NCBI GenBank assembly: GCA_000733415.1
Contig: KL662191.1
Location: 3,145,923-3,206,095, forward strand
Direction: 5' to 3'
DNA length: 60,173 bases
Source: [Leptolyngbya] sp. JSC-1
Lineage (GTDB): Bacteria; Cyanobacteriota; Cyanobacteriia; Elainellales; Elainellaceae
Shown here: in pieces, positions 1 through 9,553 of the stretch
Numbering within the stretch: position 1 is the stretch's first letter
Layout: every line of letters starts with the position of its first letter
Position numbers and translations under genes: made by a program
The notes under the pieces: generated by a model
Seen by the model: only the letters and a program-made list of their open reading frames with translations
Database searches by the model: none
What the model was told of the DNA's origin: nothing

Positions 1-37
<37 letters not shown>

Positions 38-645
38 TAGAGTGTTTGATTCATTCTCCAGGACCTCTTCTTATCCCGGATTCATCTTAAATTGACTCAA
101 GTATCTCTACTCAAGCCTATTGCTTTGACGGAATAATAGTGCTATTCTGGCTTCCAAACTATTCTCTTTTCCAGGTTCGAGACAGCTCGGTTCGCGCTCC
201 GCTGACGCCTCTCTCGAGTCCGCTCGCTCGCGCTCCCCTCACCGCTTTATTAATCTAGCGACTTTTCACTAAAACTGTCAACATTTTTGGAAAAATTTTT
301 TTGGAAATCCTTGAAAAGTCCACCCAGTAAGACTCACAGACCTCTACTGAATTGGGAGTGATGCAGGACAGTTGCTTCTAAAGGGCTCCAACTAATCAGT
401 CTAAGAGTCATTTCAAGCAACTGTTGCCTCGTGATGAACCTCTAACGTCTCTTCGGGAGAGAAGCTGTACTGTAATTCAGTCGTTTGGCAATGCTCCTCT
501 TTCTCAGCGGCGGTTTTGCTGCTGAAGCACAAGGTTTGAGTTAAGTGATGCACCTTAGGAGCTAGTCCATCTGCCTCTTGGCACTAATGCGATGGATTTA
601 AGCGACAATTGATTAGCCAGAACAGTGTTGAAAGGATGGGTTCTC
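38..645. other. rRNA leader and glyQ upstream region, no gene seen
   Basis: This divergent intergenic region lies between the leftward 16S gene and rightward glyQ. The part next to 16S (about 38-250) is the rRNA leader and includes an alternating G+C-rich block with short self-complementary stretches at about 183-243. From 330 to 640 I see no convincing ORF, RNA gene or clear promoter for glyQ. Confidence 0.6.
252..281 (-). promoter_or_regulatory. Probable rRNA operon promoter
   Basis: On the minus strand there is a consensus -35 box TTGACA (276-281), an 18-base spacer and a -10-like TAGATT (252-257), directed at the 16S gene. It is followed by a G+C-rich transcribed leader (about 183-245) before the 16S 5' end. 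The spacing and position fit a cyanobacterial rrn promoter. The assignment rests on box similarity only. Confidence 0.6.
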
Positions 646-1533
646 GTGAATTTTCAGTCGGTGATTGCTACGCTGAATCAGTTTTGGAGTGACCGAGGCT
701 GCTTGATTGTTCAGCCCTACGATACAGAGAAGGGAGCTGGTACCAAAAGTCCGCATACATTTTTGCGAGCGCTGGGTCCAGAACCTTGGTCAGTGGCGTA
801 TGTGGAGCCTTGTCGGCGTCCAGCAGACGGTCGATATGGAGAAAATCCAAATCGGGTGCAGCATTACTATCAGTATCAAGTGCTGATTAAGCCGTCGCCA
901 GAAAATATTTTGGATGTTTATTTAGATTCCCTGAAGGCGTTGGGTATCAAACCAGAGGATCACGATATTCGATTTGTGGAAGATAACTGGGAAGACGCTG
1001 CTGTAGGTGCGTGGGGTGTGGGCTGGGAAGTCTGGCTAGATGGAATGGAGATCACTCAATTCACCTATTTTCAGCAGTGTGGTGGAATTGATTGCCGCCC
1101 TGTGTCAATCGAGATTACCTATGGTCTGGAGCGGCTGACGATGTATCTCCAGGAAGTCAACGCGATTTTTGACATCCAATGGAACGAGAAGTTCACCTAC
1201 GGTGATGTTTTTCTACAATCAGAGATTGAAAACTCGACCTATAATTTCGAGGCTTCTGATCCGGAAACGCTGTTTACTCTGTTTGGCATTTATGAGCGTG
1301 AAGCTCACCGATTGATGGAAGCAAAGCTGGTTCTGCCCGCGTTTGACCAGGTTTTGAAGTGTTCCCACACGTTTAATTTGCTCGACGCCAGAGGTGTGAT
1401 CTCTGTAACCGAGCGAACTCGCTATATTGGTCGCATTCGTAGCTTGGCACGGCAAGTCGCTCAACTCTATCTACAGCAGCGGGAAGAGCTAGGATTTCCA
1501 CTGATGAAAGAGTCTGAGGCCAAGGCAGCTTAA
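646..1533 (+). CDS. glyQ: Glycine--tRNA ligase alpha subunit
   Basis: This is the catalytic alpha subunit of the bacterial alpha2-beta2 glycyl-tRNA synthetase, which charges tRNA-Gly in the cytoplasm. The protein begins with the characteristic NFQSVIATLNQFW and continues with QPYDTEKGAGT, PWSVAYVEPCRRP and GRYGENPNR, all hallmark GlyQ blocks, at the usual length of about 295 residues. I chose the GTG at 646 because the family starts there and an AAAGGA ribosome site lies 9 bases upstream. An upstream GTG at 625 in frame would add seven non-conserved residues. The beta subunit gene (glyS) is not nearby, which is common in cyanobacteria. The 3' end faces the next gene convergently with 16 bases between the stops. 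Confidence 0.97.
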   Translation: MNFQSVIATLNQFWSDRGCLIVQPYDTEKGAGTKSPHTFLRALGPEPWSVAYVEPCRRPADGRYGENPNRVQHYYQYQVLIKPSPENILDVYLDSLKALGIKPEDHDIRFVEDNWEDAAVGAWGVGWEVWLDGMEITQFTYFQQCGGIDCRPVSIEITYGLERLTMYLQEVNAIFDIQWNEKFTYGDVFLQSEIENSTYNFEASDPETLFTLFGIYEREAHRLMEAKLVLPAFDQVLKCSHTFNLLDARGVISVTERTRYIGRIRSLARQVAQLYLQQREELGFPLMKESEAKAA

Positions 1534-1549
1534 TTGCGATTGAGGTCGC

Positions 1550-2338
1550 TCAACTAAGGCGAGTAATGGCTTGATTAACTTTGGGTTTCCCAAACCTGGC
1601 CCAAGCGCTCCCCCCTCTAAGGAATAGCTCCATCCAGCGGAGGGGCTGGCCATCGGTGCCTGTCCAGCCGGAGCTGCCAGGTGCAAAGGCGAGTGTACCT
1701 TCAGAGACTCGGAAACTGCCGTCGGAGTAAACAGCGTCGCTGACAATATCGCCGATTCGGATCACAATTTTGGCTTCAGGTTCCAAATTGAGCGTATGCG
1801 CCGGAATCGTGGTTTTGATATTGCCGTAGCCGTCGATCCAGGCAATCCGGTCGAGGGGCACATCCGGGATCTGACTCGGTTCAATCGGATTACCTAGCAG
1901 GGACAAATCGTTATGGGCAATAGCGGCGGCGGCTGGAGGAAAAACATCCCGAGAGCGGAACTGGGAACCACCACGCGAGACGTTAACTGTATAGATTTCT
2001 TTGGCGTAGTTTTTGATAAAGGAAAGCGTATAGCCAGCGTTAACACCGACCACCTTGATGCCGTTAGTCAGGAGCGCATAGGTCAACCCTTCTCCCTCAT
2101 TGTTGCGTCGAGCTTCTGGATCATCCTGTCGAGGAGCGCAATTGTGATAGATCAGACGCTCTGCCGGACCTGGATTCAACCCTAGCTGCGCAATCCAGAA
2201 ACCAGTAGCCAAGGTACTGAAGGGCGGCACAGAGAGTTCATGAATCTGGGCTTGAGGGATGCCCAACAGCAATTGCTGTTTCACTTCCGCAAAGGCGGGA
2301 TCTCCGATACCATAGTCCGCAATCAACGAAATGAACAT
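1550..2338 (-). CDS. SAM hydroxide adenosyltransferase-like protein (DUF62)
   Basis: This 262-residue protein belongs to the DUF62/SAM_adeno_trans family, which is related to fluorinase and chlorinase. Family members characterised elsewhere hydrolyse S-adenosylmethionine to adenosine and methionine with hydroxide as nucleophile. Visible features are the N-terminal LIADYGIGDPAF with the family Asp, the central NNEGEGLTYALLTNGIK region and the C-terminal beta-rich domain ending near WARFGKPKVN. The N-terminal motif here is ADYG rather than the more usual TDFG. It stands alone, convergent with glyQ and upstream of a small coiled-coil gene. Its role in cyanobacteria is not established, and the enzymatic activity is a family-level inference. 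Confidence 0.85.
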   Translation of the reverse strand: MFISLIADYGIGDPAFAEVKQQLLLGIPQAQIHELSVPPFSTLATGFWIAQLGLNPGPAERLIYHNCAPRQDDPEARRNNEGEGLTYALLTNGIKVVGVNAGYTLSFIKNYAKEIYTVNVSRGGSQFRSRDVFPPAAAAIAHNDLSLLGNPIEPSQIPDVPLDRIAWIDGYGNIKTTIPAHTLNLEPEAKIVIRIGDIVSDAVYSDGSFRVSEGTLAFAPGSSGWTGTDGQPLRWMELFLRGGSAWARFGKPKVNQAITRLS

Positions 2339-2482
2339 GGAATAAGCTCAAGAGAAAGAATGTGCAAACATGCTAGCGGCAGCCTAACCTATTTTGATGG
2401 GTTTCGCTAGCGGCTAGCGCACAATTTATTCCCGCAATTCGTTGGTTTCGTCGCCTGTTTTCACGGCACAAATTTGCTGCTG

Positions 2483-2851
2483 TCAATTGCCACCGGCACA
2501 GGATTTCAGGACCCATCCCAGCACGACACCAATGCCACCAAAGCGAACCGCCTGCCAGAATCCTTCTCGCAGCTCCTTCCCGGAAAAAAGCTGACTTTCG
2601 AGGGCAAGCTCAACTTCTTCTAACTGTTGGCGGATTTGCTTCAGTTCAGCGCGTAAAGCTTTGGAGGTGCGATTGCGGTTTAACGCTCGCTGAGTTTGGT
2701 TAAGCTGCTGTCGGAGTGCTTGCTGCCGTTGTTGATCGGCTTTGACTTGGGCATAGCGCTGCTTTAAAGCTCGCAGAGCTTCCTCAAGATTCTGTAGCGA
2801 TTGCTCAAACTCTTCTGGATTGGGAGCGGAATGATCTGATAGCGGCGGCAT
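2483..2851 (-). CDS. Small coiled-coil protein with C-terminal hydrophobic segment, function unknown
   Basis: I do not recognise a named family. The protein starts MPPLSDHS, has a Gln/Arg/Leu-rich coiled coil over roughly residues 15-90, and ends with a hydrophobic stretch near FGGIGVVLGWVL that could anchor it to a membrane. The frame stays open upstream to 3007, but that part would overlap the divergent gene at 2910. I therefore place the start at the ATG at 2851, which leaves a 58-base divergent promoter region. Likely a cyanobacterial conserved hypothetical protein. Confidence 0.6.
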   Translation of the reverse strand: MPPLSDHSAPNPEEFEQSLQNLEEALRALKQRYAQVKADQQRQQALRQQLNQTQRALNRNRTSKALRAELKQIRQQLEEVELALESQLFSGKELREGFWQAVRFGGIGVVLGWVLKSCAGGN

Positions 2852-2909
2852 GGAATTGGCGTAGTAGAGTAGGAACAAAGAGTCATGATTCGCTATCCTC
2901 GATACTACT

Positions 2910-3230
2910 ATGCCCGATATTGCCATGCCCAATTCAAGCCAAACCCAACTGATATTCTCAGACAATCTATCTACATCGCAAACCGATCCCTGCGCCGAGT
3001 TGACCACCCAGGAATTGGCGCAGGCTTTAGCAGCTCGTCTGGCGATTGCTCCGAATGATTGGCATCAGCTCAAAGCCAACCGTAAAGCTAGAGCGAGTGA
3101 ACAGGCCGCGATGGCGCTAGTCTATCTGCTCAAAGACCAACCAGAAGAAGCATTGGCCCGGCTCCAACAAGCAACCGGATGGTTGGATCGGTCGATTTCG
3201 GCCCCACCTTGCCCAACCCACGGCCGTTAG
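2910..3230 (+). CDS. Small conserved cyanobacterial protein (DUF6439-like)
   Basis: This 106-residue acidic helical protein has a conserved core (ELTTQELAQALA, then APNDWHQLKANRKARASEQ, then LLKDQPEEALARLQQA). That pattern matches a small cyanobacteria-specific family of unknown function, which I recall as DUF6439. It is transcribed divergently from the coiled-coil gene at 2483-2851. No signal peptide or membrane segment is visible. An internal ATG at 2925 is a possible alternative start. The stop at 3230 is followed by about 160 bases up to the convergent thrS stop. Confidence 0.65.
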   Translation: MPDIAMPNSSQTQLIFSDNLSTSQTDPCAELTTQELAQALAARLAIAPNDWHQLKANRKARASEQAAMALVYLLKDQPEEALARLQQATGWLDRSISAPPCPTHGR

Positions 3231-3391
3231 ATACAACTCGATTAATTGAAAAAGCGGCGGTTCAAACTGTGCCTCTGTGGACAAAACCCGCGAAGTCGGA
3301 CTACCCAGTTAAACTGAGCATCGGCCAAGGTTAGCTTGAGGTGCAGATTAGATAACCGCACCTCTCAGCTGATCTTTTTTAGGAGTTGTCC

Positions 3392-5215
3392 TCAGAAATT
3401 GCCGTATTCAGCAATTGCTGTTTTCAGGCGGTCAACTACTTCAGCAACGGGAAGACTGCCCAGTTCTCCAGACGCGCGGGTGCGAATACTGAGACTGTTA
3501 GATTCCGCTTCCTTGGCTCCTACCACCGCCATGACTGGGATTTTTTCTTTCTCAGCATTGCGGATCAGCTTGCCTAGCCGCTCACCGCTCTTATCGACCT
3601 CGACCCGAATCCCCAATGACCGCATTTGGGCCGCCACCTGATCGCAGAAGCCCAGCACCTCTTCGGTCACAGGTAAGAGACGCACTTGGACTGGGGCTAG
3701 CCATAGCGGAAAGTCACCAGCGTATTCTTCGATCAAGATACCGATCAACCGCTCCAATGAACCAAAGGGAGCACGGTGGATCATGACTGGGCGTTGGCGG
3801 GAGCCGTCTTCCGCGACATATTCCAAATCAAAGCGTTCTGGCAGGTTGTAGTCTACCTGGACGGTGCCGAGCTGCCATTCCCGTTCCAGCGCATCCTGAA
3901 CCATGAAGTCGAGCTTAGGTCCATAGAAGGCTGCTTCCCCAATTCCTTCAAAGTGATCCATACCCAGCGTTTCTACTGCCCGTCGAATTGCACTTTCAGC
4001 TTTCTGCCAAGCTTCGTCACTACCGATGTACTTATCGGAGTTGGGGTCACGGAAGCTGAGACGAGCTTTGAAGTTCTTCAGCTGGAGCGAGTTAAACACC
4101 GTCTGGATCAGATCCACCACTTTTAAGAACTCATCATCGAGCTGTTCAGGAGTGACAAACAGGTGAGCATCGTCTTGAGTAAAGCCCCGTACCCGAGTCA
4201 GTCCACCCAATTCGCCCGACTGCTCATAGCGGTATACGGTACCAAACTCAGCTAGACGCATTGGCAGGTCACGATAAGACCGCAGCTCGCTCTTGTAAAT
4301 TTGAATGTGGAACGGGCAGTTCATCGGCTTCATCACAAAGCCCTGTTCCTCAGCTCGCAGCTCGTCATCATCGGCCATGAGTGGGAACATATCTTCCTTG
4401 TACTTTTGCCAGTGCCCAGAGGTTTTGAATAAATCGACCCGGCTGATGTGGGGCGTCACCACCTGCTGATAGCCGCGCTGAACCTGCTCCTGCTTTAAAT
4501 AGTCCTCCAGAATCGAGCGCAGTATTGTACCCTTTGGAGTCCAGAGGGGCAGACCCGGCCCGACCTGATCGGAAAAAACAAATAGTCCTAGCTCCTTCCC
4601 TAATCGACGGTGATCACGGCGAATCGCTTCCTCTTTGCGGCGCTTGTATTCAGCGAGCTGCTCTGGAGTTTCCCAAGCAGTGCCGTAAATGCGCTGAAGT
4701 TGAGCCTTGGTTTCATCTCCACGCCAATAGGCTCCAGCAACGCTTTCCAGATCAATGGCATCTGGATTGAGGTCAGCCGTACTCTCCATATGGGGACCAG
4801 CACAGAGATCCCACCACTGGTCGCCTAAGTGATAGATCGTAATTGGCTCTTGCAAATCAGCCAAAATTTCCAGCTTATAGGGTTCCTTAATGGCCTTGAT
4901 GCGACGTTCAGCCTCTTCACGGCTCACCTCTTCGCGAATTACCGGCAGCTTGCGGTTAATGATTTTGGTCATTTCCTTCTTGATAGCTTTGAGATCCTTT
5001 TCGGTAAATGGATCGGGGCTATCAAAGTCGTAATAAAACCCATTTTCAATCCATGGTCCAATCGTCACCTGCGCTTTGGGAAACAGCTTTTGCACTGCCA
5101 TTGCCATGACATGGGAGGCGGTGTGGCGAATTTTCTTCAGTGTTTCTGACTCACTGGTGCGCGGCAGATAAATTTTTTGAGGCTGTTCTGCAACAGATGC
5201 GTCTGATTTAACCAT
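3392..5215 (-). CDS. thrS: Threonine--tRNA ligase
   Basis: Class II threonyl-tRNA synthetase that charges tRNA-Thr. The editing domain (HTASHVMAMAVQKLFP near residue 30, then DLCAGPHM) is followed by the catalytic core with zinc-ligand Cys in MKPMNCPFHI, motif 2 around FGTVYRYEQSGELGGLTRVRGFTQDD and motif 3 in HRAPFGSLERLIG. A C-terminal anticodon-binding domain follows. The protein lacks the N-terminal TGS domain of E. coli ThrS, as is usual in cyanobacteria. Start: ATG at 5215. An in-frame GTG at 5236 would add MVVSSFA and cannot be excluded, since neither start has a clear Shine-Dalgarno site. Confidence 0.95.
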   Translation of the reverse strand: MVKSDASVAEQPQKIYLPRTSESETLKKIRHTASHVMAMAVQKLFPKAQVTIGPWIENGFYYDFDSPDPFTEKDLKAIKKEMTKIINRKLPVIREEVSREEAERRIKAIKEPYKLEILADLQEPITIYHLGDQWWDLCAGPHMESTADLNPDAIDLESVAGAYWRGDETKAQLQRIYGTAWETPEQLAEYKRRKEEAIRRDHRRLGKELGLFVFSDQVGPGLPLWTPKGTILRSILEDYLKQEQVQRGYQQVVTPHISRVDLFKTSGHWQKYKEDMFPLMADDDELRAEEQGFVMKPMNCPFHIQIYKSELRSYRDLPMRLAEFGTVYRYEQSGELGGLTRVRGFTQDDAHLFVTPEQLDDEFLKVVDLIQTVFNSLQLKNFKARLSFRDPNSDKYIGSDEAWQKAESAIRRAVETLGMDHFEGIGEAAFYGPKLDFMVQDALEREWQLGTVQVDYNLPERFDLEYVAEDGSRQRPVMIHRAPFGSLERLIGILIEEYAGDFPLWLAPVQVRLLPVTEEVLGFCDQVAAQMRSLGIRVEVDKSGERLGKLIRNAEKEKIPVMAVVGAKEAESNSLSIRTRASGELGSLPVAEVVDRLKTAIAEYGNF

Positions 5216-5428
5216 TGCAAACGAAGACACTACCACTTAATAAACTTTACTAGCCTCTATCTTATCGAGACTAGATACAGAACCGCAGCTCAAAGCACTC
5301 TATCCACATTTTCTCTACAAAAAGGTTCTCTAGGCTTAATGAAAAAGTTTGCAAGATTTGTTAAGAAACGTAAAGTGCGTTAAGCTTAGCTTTAGTAAAA
5401 CTCTAGCTTCAACAAATTTCTACATTAA

Positions 5429-5788
5429 ATGTTTAATCCCGGTTCTAATCTACCTGAGCCTGAGCTGCTGAAAGCCCTATTGCAGCCTTTATTAGAAGAC
5501 TTTGAATATTGGTTTAAACGAGCGCGAATCCTCCTAGAGGATTACACCATTGACTTTCTTGGTGAAGAGCAGCAGACTATGTTGCTGGAGCGAGTGAAGC
5601 AGGCGCAGCAAGAAGTTAGTACGGCGCAACTCCTGTTCCGAACAACGGGAGGACAGGTTGGAGTTGAAACCTCAGTCCTCGTGCCTTGGCACCAGTTAGT
5701 GACCGAATGCTGGCAAGTTGGGATGAAGTTTCGTTTAGAAAATCCTGATATTACAATTCAGGAACGATTTGACTCATCCCAGCCTTGA
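5429..5788 (+). CDS. DUF2605 family protein
   Basis: This 119-residue protein matches the cyanobacterial DUF2605 pattern: LLQPLLEDFEYWFKRARILLE near residues 20-40, FLGEEQQTMLLERVKQAQ, and a C-terminal VPWHQLVTECW. It is soluble and largely helical. In cyanobacteria such genes often precede a DUF2973 gene, as here with a 160-base gap, so the two may be co-transcribed. Function unknown. Confidence 0.8.
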   Translation: MFNPGSNLPEPELLKALLQPLLEDFEYWFKRARILLEDYTIDFLGEEQQTMLLERVKQAQQEVSTAQLLFRTTGGQVGVETSVLVPWHQLVTECWQVGMKFRLENPDITIQERFDSSQP

Positions 5789-5948
5789 AAAGATTAAGCT
5801 TGAGGAAGAGTTGTAATCCTGTCTTCAGATTCTGGTTGATCTGAGAATGGTTAAATAAAGTTATTATTTCAGTACCAATAGTTTACGTCGGTCGTTCGGT
5901 TTAGGTTCCCATCTATTCGATTAAAGCTGTCGGTTTCGAGGAGAGCTT

Positions 5949-6287
5949 ATGCTGCATTTGCTTTATATTCTTGCTTTCACAATATTGGCATTTTTAGCGG
6001 TTGGCAATTTAATCCGGAATTTAATGATGCTGGGCATGGAGTCACAGCGCTCCTACGGAAATCGGGGCCGCTTTGTACCAGACGGCTCTGATTCGCAGGG
6101 TTTGACAAACGGACGCATTCGTTCAGTTCCCCATCCCGAACTGTTGGATGAGCAGGGAAATATTGTCAATGAGCCGTTTCTGGTGATGCGGTCGATTACG
6201 GTCGAAGATGCTCGTGAGCGTTTAGATGCCCTCTACAACGCCTCCCCTAGTCCTAGTGACGATAAGCAGGGAGATGCTCAAAAATAA
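5949..6287 (+). CDS. DUF2973 family membrane-anchored protein
   Basis: The first 25 residues form a hydrophobic segment (LHLLYILAFTILAFLAVGNL), followed by a short soluble domain containing HPELLDEQGNIVNEPFLVM, typical of the cyanobacterial DUF2973 family. A GAGGAGAGC ribosome site sits just before the ATG at 5949. It follows the DUF2605 gene and probably forms a pair with it. The C-terminus is polar. Function unknown. Confidence 0.8.
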   Translation: MLHLLYILAFTILAFLAVGNLIRNLMMLGMESQRSYGNRGRFVPDGSDSQGLTNGRIRSVPHPELLDEQGNIVNEPFLVMRSITVEDARERLDALYNASPSPSDDKQGDAQK

Positions 6288-6312
6288 TGAAAATTGCCTG
6301 AAGCGACCTAGC

Positions 6313-7206
6313 TCAAAGCCAGTACGATAAAGGACGCCGTTGGCGTAAATCAAGACTATCGGCCAAACTGGGTTCATCCCAATCCAAAGGATGGCTTTGA
6401 TGCGCTGGTAACACGGTAGCTTTGATTTCGGCGGCCTTGGATTGGTGTGTTTGTTCAGACTGACGAGTGCTGGACAGTGGCTCGGATAGTGTGAAGGACG
6501 GTTGGGCTACAGGCTGTAAAGGTGGGAGCAGCAACTCTGCCTTTGATGGAGCCGGAGTCATGGGCTGAGGTTGTGGAATAGTTTGCGGCAGATTGGATGC
6601 TTGGCTACGCGCTTGAGGCAGTTTTTTAGACCGCAAACGTCTAGTCTTGGCTGCCTTAACTGCCGAATCAGGCTTTAACCATTGGGACAAGAGGAAGCAC
6701 CCCGCTGCACAGCTCAACAGGATAGCCCCTCCAGCAGAAAAGGGAGACGCCGAATCAGCAGCTTGACGGGGTTTAAATGCCTGCTTTGAAGCGGTTTGAG
6801 CCTGAGACGAATTGACCTGTGCCTCCGCTTCTGCGTTCGATGCAGACGCCGGACTCGGCTGAATCACAGGTAGTTGCTGCGTAGACGGCTCCGGTAGATC
6901 TGCCGGTAGATCTGTTTGAGGAGATGGCAGTTGAGAATCTACTGAAGCAAGTGCAGGATGCTGCTGATTGCTGTACTTCACTGAAGCATCAGGATCCATA
7001 ATCGATATTACTGCTGCGGTTGTGCTGCCAATGAGGATCGCGAAAGCAGCTAGCCATAATAACGGTATGTAGCCTTGCAGAAGCAGAAAAATAAACTGAA
7101 GCGGGGACTGCCGACTCAATTTGGCAGGAATGCCTGATTTGAAGGTGTCCTGCGAAGGTCGGATTGGCTGCCGTGCTCGGCTGCGAACAGTTTGCTGCCT
7201 GCTCAT
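6313..7206 (-). CDS. Pro/Gln/Ser-rich protein with two predicted membrane segments, function unknown
   Basis: I do not recognise this 297-residue protein. It has a basic N-terminus (MSRQQTVRSRARQP), a hydrophobic stretch at about residues 37-68 (FIFLLLQGYIPLLWLAAFAIL onward), a Pro/Ser/Gln-rich linker, a second hydrophobic stretch near residue 160 (GGAILLSCAAGCFLLS), then a basic and Pro-rich tail ending DLRQRRPLSYWL. The composition suggests a lineage-specific membrane protein. It is convergent with the DUF2973 gene. Confidence 0.6.
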   Translation of the reverse strand: MSRQQTVRSRARQPIRPSQDTFKSGIPAKLSRQSPLQFIFLLLQGYIPLLWLAAFAILIGSTTAAVISIMDPDASVKYSNQQHPALASVDSQLPSPQTDLPADLPEPSTQQLPVIQPSPASASNAEAEAQVNSSQAQTASKQAFKPRQAADSASPFSAGGAILLSCAAGCFLLSQWLKPDSAVKAAKTRRLRSKKLPQARSQASNLPQTIPQPQPMTPAPSKAELLLPPLQPVAQPSFTLSEPLSSTRQSEQTHQSKAAEIKATVLPAHQSHPLDWDEPSLADSLDLRQRRPLSYWL

Positions 7207-7488
7207 AGGCTAGACCTTCATAAAAAGCAAATAAAGCTAAATATTTTGGGATTATGCTCTCTAAGCCTTCCCTAGAGAAGCTGTTGAAGACACAAAGAAC
7301 TACAAAAAGCTGCTGTAAAGTTTCCCAGGCTATCTCCCAAGACCGTCTCCCAGGCCGCTTTCTGCAAGCTACTCGCTCACACACAAATTTTTTGGTCAAT
7401 ATCATTCTACGCTCTTCCCAAGCATGTGACCAGTACGGTCAGGAAGAACGATGGTTAGCCTGATTTGCTAGGCTTCTAATTTGCTGGG

Positions 7489-8535
7489 TTAGCGCCGTTC
7501 CTGAGCCAATTGCACCAGCTGATCGACCAAAGCGGGAAATGACAGGCCGCTGGCTGCCCAAAGTTGGGGATACATGCTGGTTGCTGTAAAACCGGGCATT
7601 GTATTGATCTCGTTCAGCAAAATTTCTCCAGTCGCTTCGACATAGAAGAAATCTACACGAGCAATACCGGCACCATCAATAGCTTTGAAGGCCTGTACCG
7701 CCATTTCTCGAATGCGGCTGCTAATTTCAGTCGGTAGCGCCGCTGGAATCTGCAAATCTGCTTTACCTGCCGTATATTTTGTTTCGTAATCGTAAAAATC
7801 GCTGTCGAAGGTAATTTCACCTACCACAGAAGCTTTGGGTTGGTCGTTACCCAACACCGCACATTCCACCTCACGGGCAATTACCCCTGCTTCTACGATC
7901 AGTCGCCGGTCGTAGCTTGCCGCGTTATCTAGAGCTGCTTCCAATTCTGAGCGGGTGCGTACTTTAGCAATACCTACAGATGAGCCGAGATTTGCTGGTT
8001 TGATAAAACAGGGATAGCCAAGGGTGGCCTCAATTTGGTCACAGAGCTTGGGAAACACACAGGGATTGGACCAGACTTCGCTGCGACTGACGGCAAGGTA
8101 CTTAACTTGGGGCAGTCCAGCTTGGGCAAACCCTGTTTTCATAGCCAGTTTGTCCATCCCAATCGCCGAGGCCAAAACACCGCAGCCCACGAATGGTACC
8201 TGCATCAGCTTCAGCAACCCCTGAATAGTACCGTCTTCACCATTGGGACCATGCAGAACGGGAAACCAGACGTCAACCTGCGTCACCTCTGCGGGAAACA
8301 TCCAAAGCGATGCGTCTCTCGCAGCTTTATCAGCCGGCACTCCCGATTCTAGGACCGTTTGCGCCAATTTCCCCGTCTGCCATAGCCCATTTTTTTGAAT
8401 ATAGAAAGGAACTACCTCATATTTGCCTTGATTGGCAGCGTCCAGAAATGCTTGAGTAATCGCTTGGGCAGAGCAAATTGAAACCTCGTGCTCGCTTGAA
8501 CAGCCACCGAACAATACTCCAACGCGCAGTACCAT
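7489..8535 (-). CDS. ddl: D-alanine--D-alanine ligase
   Basis: This ATP-grasp ligase joins two D-alanines for peptidoglycan precursors in the cytoplasm. Seen: N-terminal LFGGCSSEHEVSICSA, HGPNGEDGTIQGLL near residue 95, the ATP-grasp block PCFIKPANLGSSVGIAKV near 175, and the C-terminal LNEINTMPGFTATSMYP motif. Length (348) is standard. The ATG at 8535 has an AGGAG ribosome site 7 bases upstream. The 280-base region downstream up to the next gene holds no recognisable gene. Confidence 0.96.
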   Translation of the reverse strand: MVLRVGVLFGGCSSEHEVSICSAQAITQAFLDAANQGKYEVVPFYIQKNGLWQTGKLAQTVLESGVPADKAARDASLWMFPAEVTQVDVWFPVLHGPNGEDGTIQGLLKLMQVPFVGCGVLASAIGMDKLAMKTGFAQAGLPQVKYLAVSRSEVWSNPCVFPKLCDQIEATLGYPCFIKPANLGSSVGIAKVRTRSELEAALDNAASYDRRLIVEAGVIAREVECAVLGNDQPKASVVGEITFDSDFYDYETKYTAGKADLQIPAALPTEISSRIREMAVQAFKAIDGAGIARVDFFYVEATGEILLNEINTMPGFTATSMYPQLWAASGLSFPALVDQLVQLAQERR

Positions 8536-8707
8536 ACCTTTCTCCTCTGACCCAGCCTGATCGCAGATAGCGTATCATACCCTTTCTTTAAGTTTCGTGT
8601 CATTGAGGGGCGGAGTAAGCTCTACCCTCGTGGTGATGTCCCAGTTCTATGCCAAGGCTTAGAGTAGACGATTATGTTATTTCAAATACAGTTTCGGAGG
8701 AGCCGAT

Positions 8708-9553
8708 ATGGCATCTGAGCAAAAGCGAGGCCCCTTAGTTATTATTGGCGGTGCAGAAGACCGAGAAGGCGATTGCGTTGTACTGCGGGAATTCGTGCGT
8801 CGGGCAGGTGGGGTGCAGGCCCATATTGTAGTCTTAACAGCTGCCACTAGTATGCCACGAGAAGTGGGTGATGATTATATTCGTGTTTTTGAAAAAATTG
8901 GCGCAGAAGATGTACAGGTAATTGATACTGAATATGCAGAAGATGCTGATAGACAGGAAGCGGTAGACAAAGTTATGCAGGCAACCGGTATCTTTTTTAC
9001 CGGCGGTGATCAGGCTCGGATTATTGAATTGATTAAAGGAACTCGTGTCGATAAGGCAATTCGAGAGCGGCATACCCAAGGTGCAGTGATCGGCGGTACC
9101 AGCGCTGGAGCAGCCATGATGCCGGATACGATGATCATTGAGGGGGATTCTGCTACGAATCCCCGGGTTGATATAGTTGACATGGGTCCAGGAATGGGAT
9201 TTCTCCCTGGTATCGCGGTAGATCAACACTTTGCCCAACGGGGGCGTTTGGGTCGGTTGATTGCGGCGCTAGTTCAGCAACCTGCGATTTTGGGAATTGG
9301 AATCGACGAGAACACAGCAGTGATTGTAGATGGTGATGAATTTGAAGTCGTAGGTCAGAGCGCTGTTACCGTGGTTGATGAATCGGAAGCTACTCATAAC
9401 AATCTGCAAGGTTTGCTTAAGGGCGAAGCGTTAGCTGTTTGCGGTGTCAGACTGCATATTCTTCCCCACGGCTACCGGTTCAATCTCAAAACTCGTCAGG
9501 CAATTATTCCTGGTGAAGTACAGCAGTCTGCTCAGCCTCAAGCTGTAGCCTAG
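8708..9553 (+). CDS. cphB: Cyanophycinase
   Basis: Serine-type exopeptidase (peptidase S51 family) that degrades cyanophycin (multi-L-arginyl-poly-L-aspartate) to beta-Asp-Arg dipeptides. The nucleophile Ser lies in GGTSAGAAMM near residue 133, with GGDQARI and VDQHFAQRGRLGRL also characteristic. Length 281 is typical. The start ATG at 8708 follows a strong GGAGGAG site. In many cyanobacteria cphA (cyanophycin synthetase) is directly downstream. Here it is not: a 356-base gap and a convergent unrelated gene follow. Confidence 0.95.
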   Translation: MASEQKRGPLVIIGGAEDREGDCVVLREFVRRAGGVQAHIVVLTAATSMPREVGDDYIRVFEKIGAEDVQVIDTEYAEDADRQEAVDKVMQATGIFFTGGDQARIIELIKGTRVDKAIRERHTQGAVIGGTSAGAAMMPDTMIIEGDSATNPRVDIVDMGPGMGFLPGIAVDQHFAQRGRLGRLIAALVQQPAILGIGIDENTAVIVDGDEFEVVGQSAVTVVDESEATHNNLQGLLKGEALAVCGVRLHILPHGYRFNLKTRQAIIPGEVQQSAQPQAVA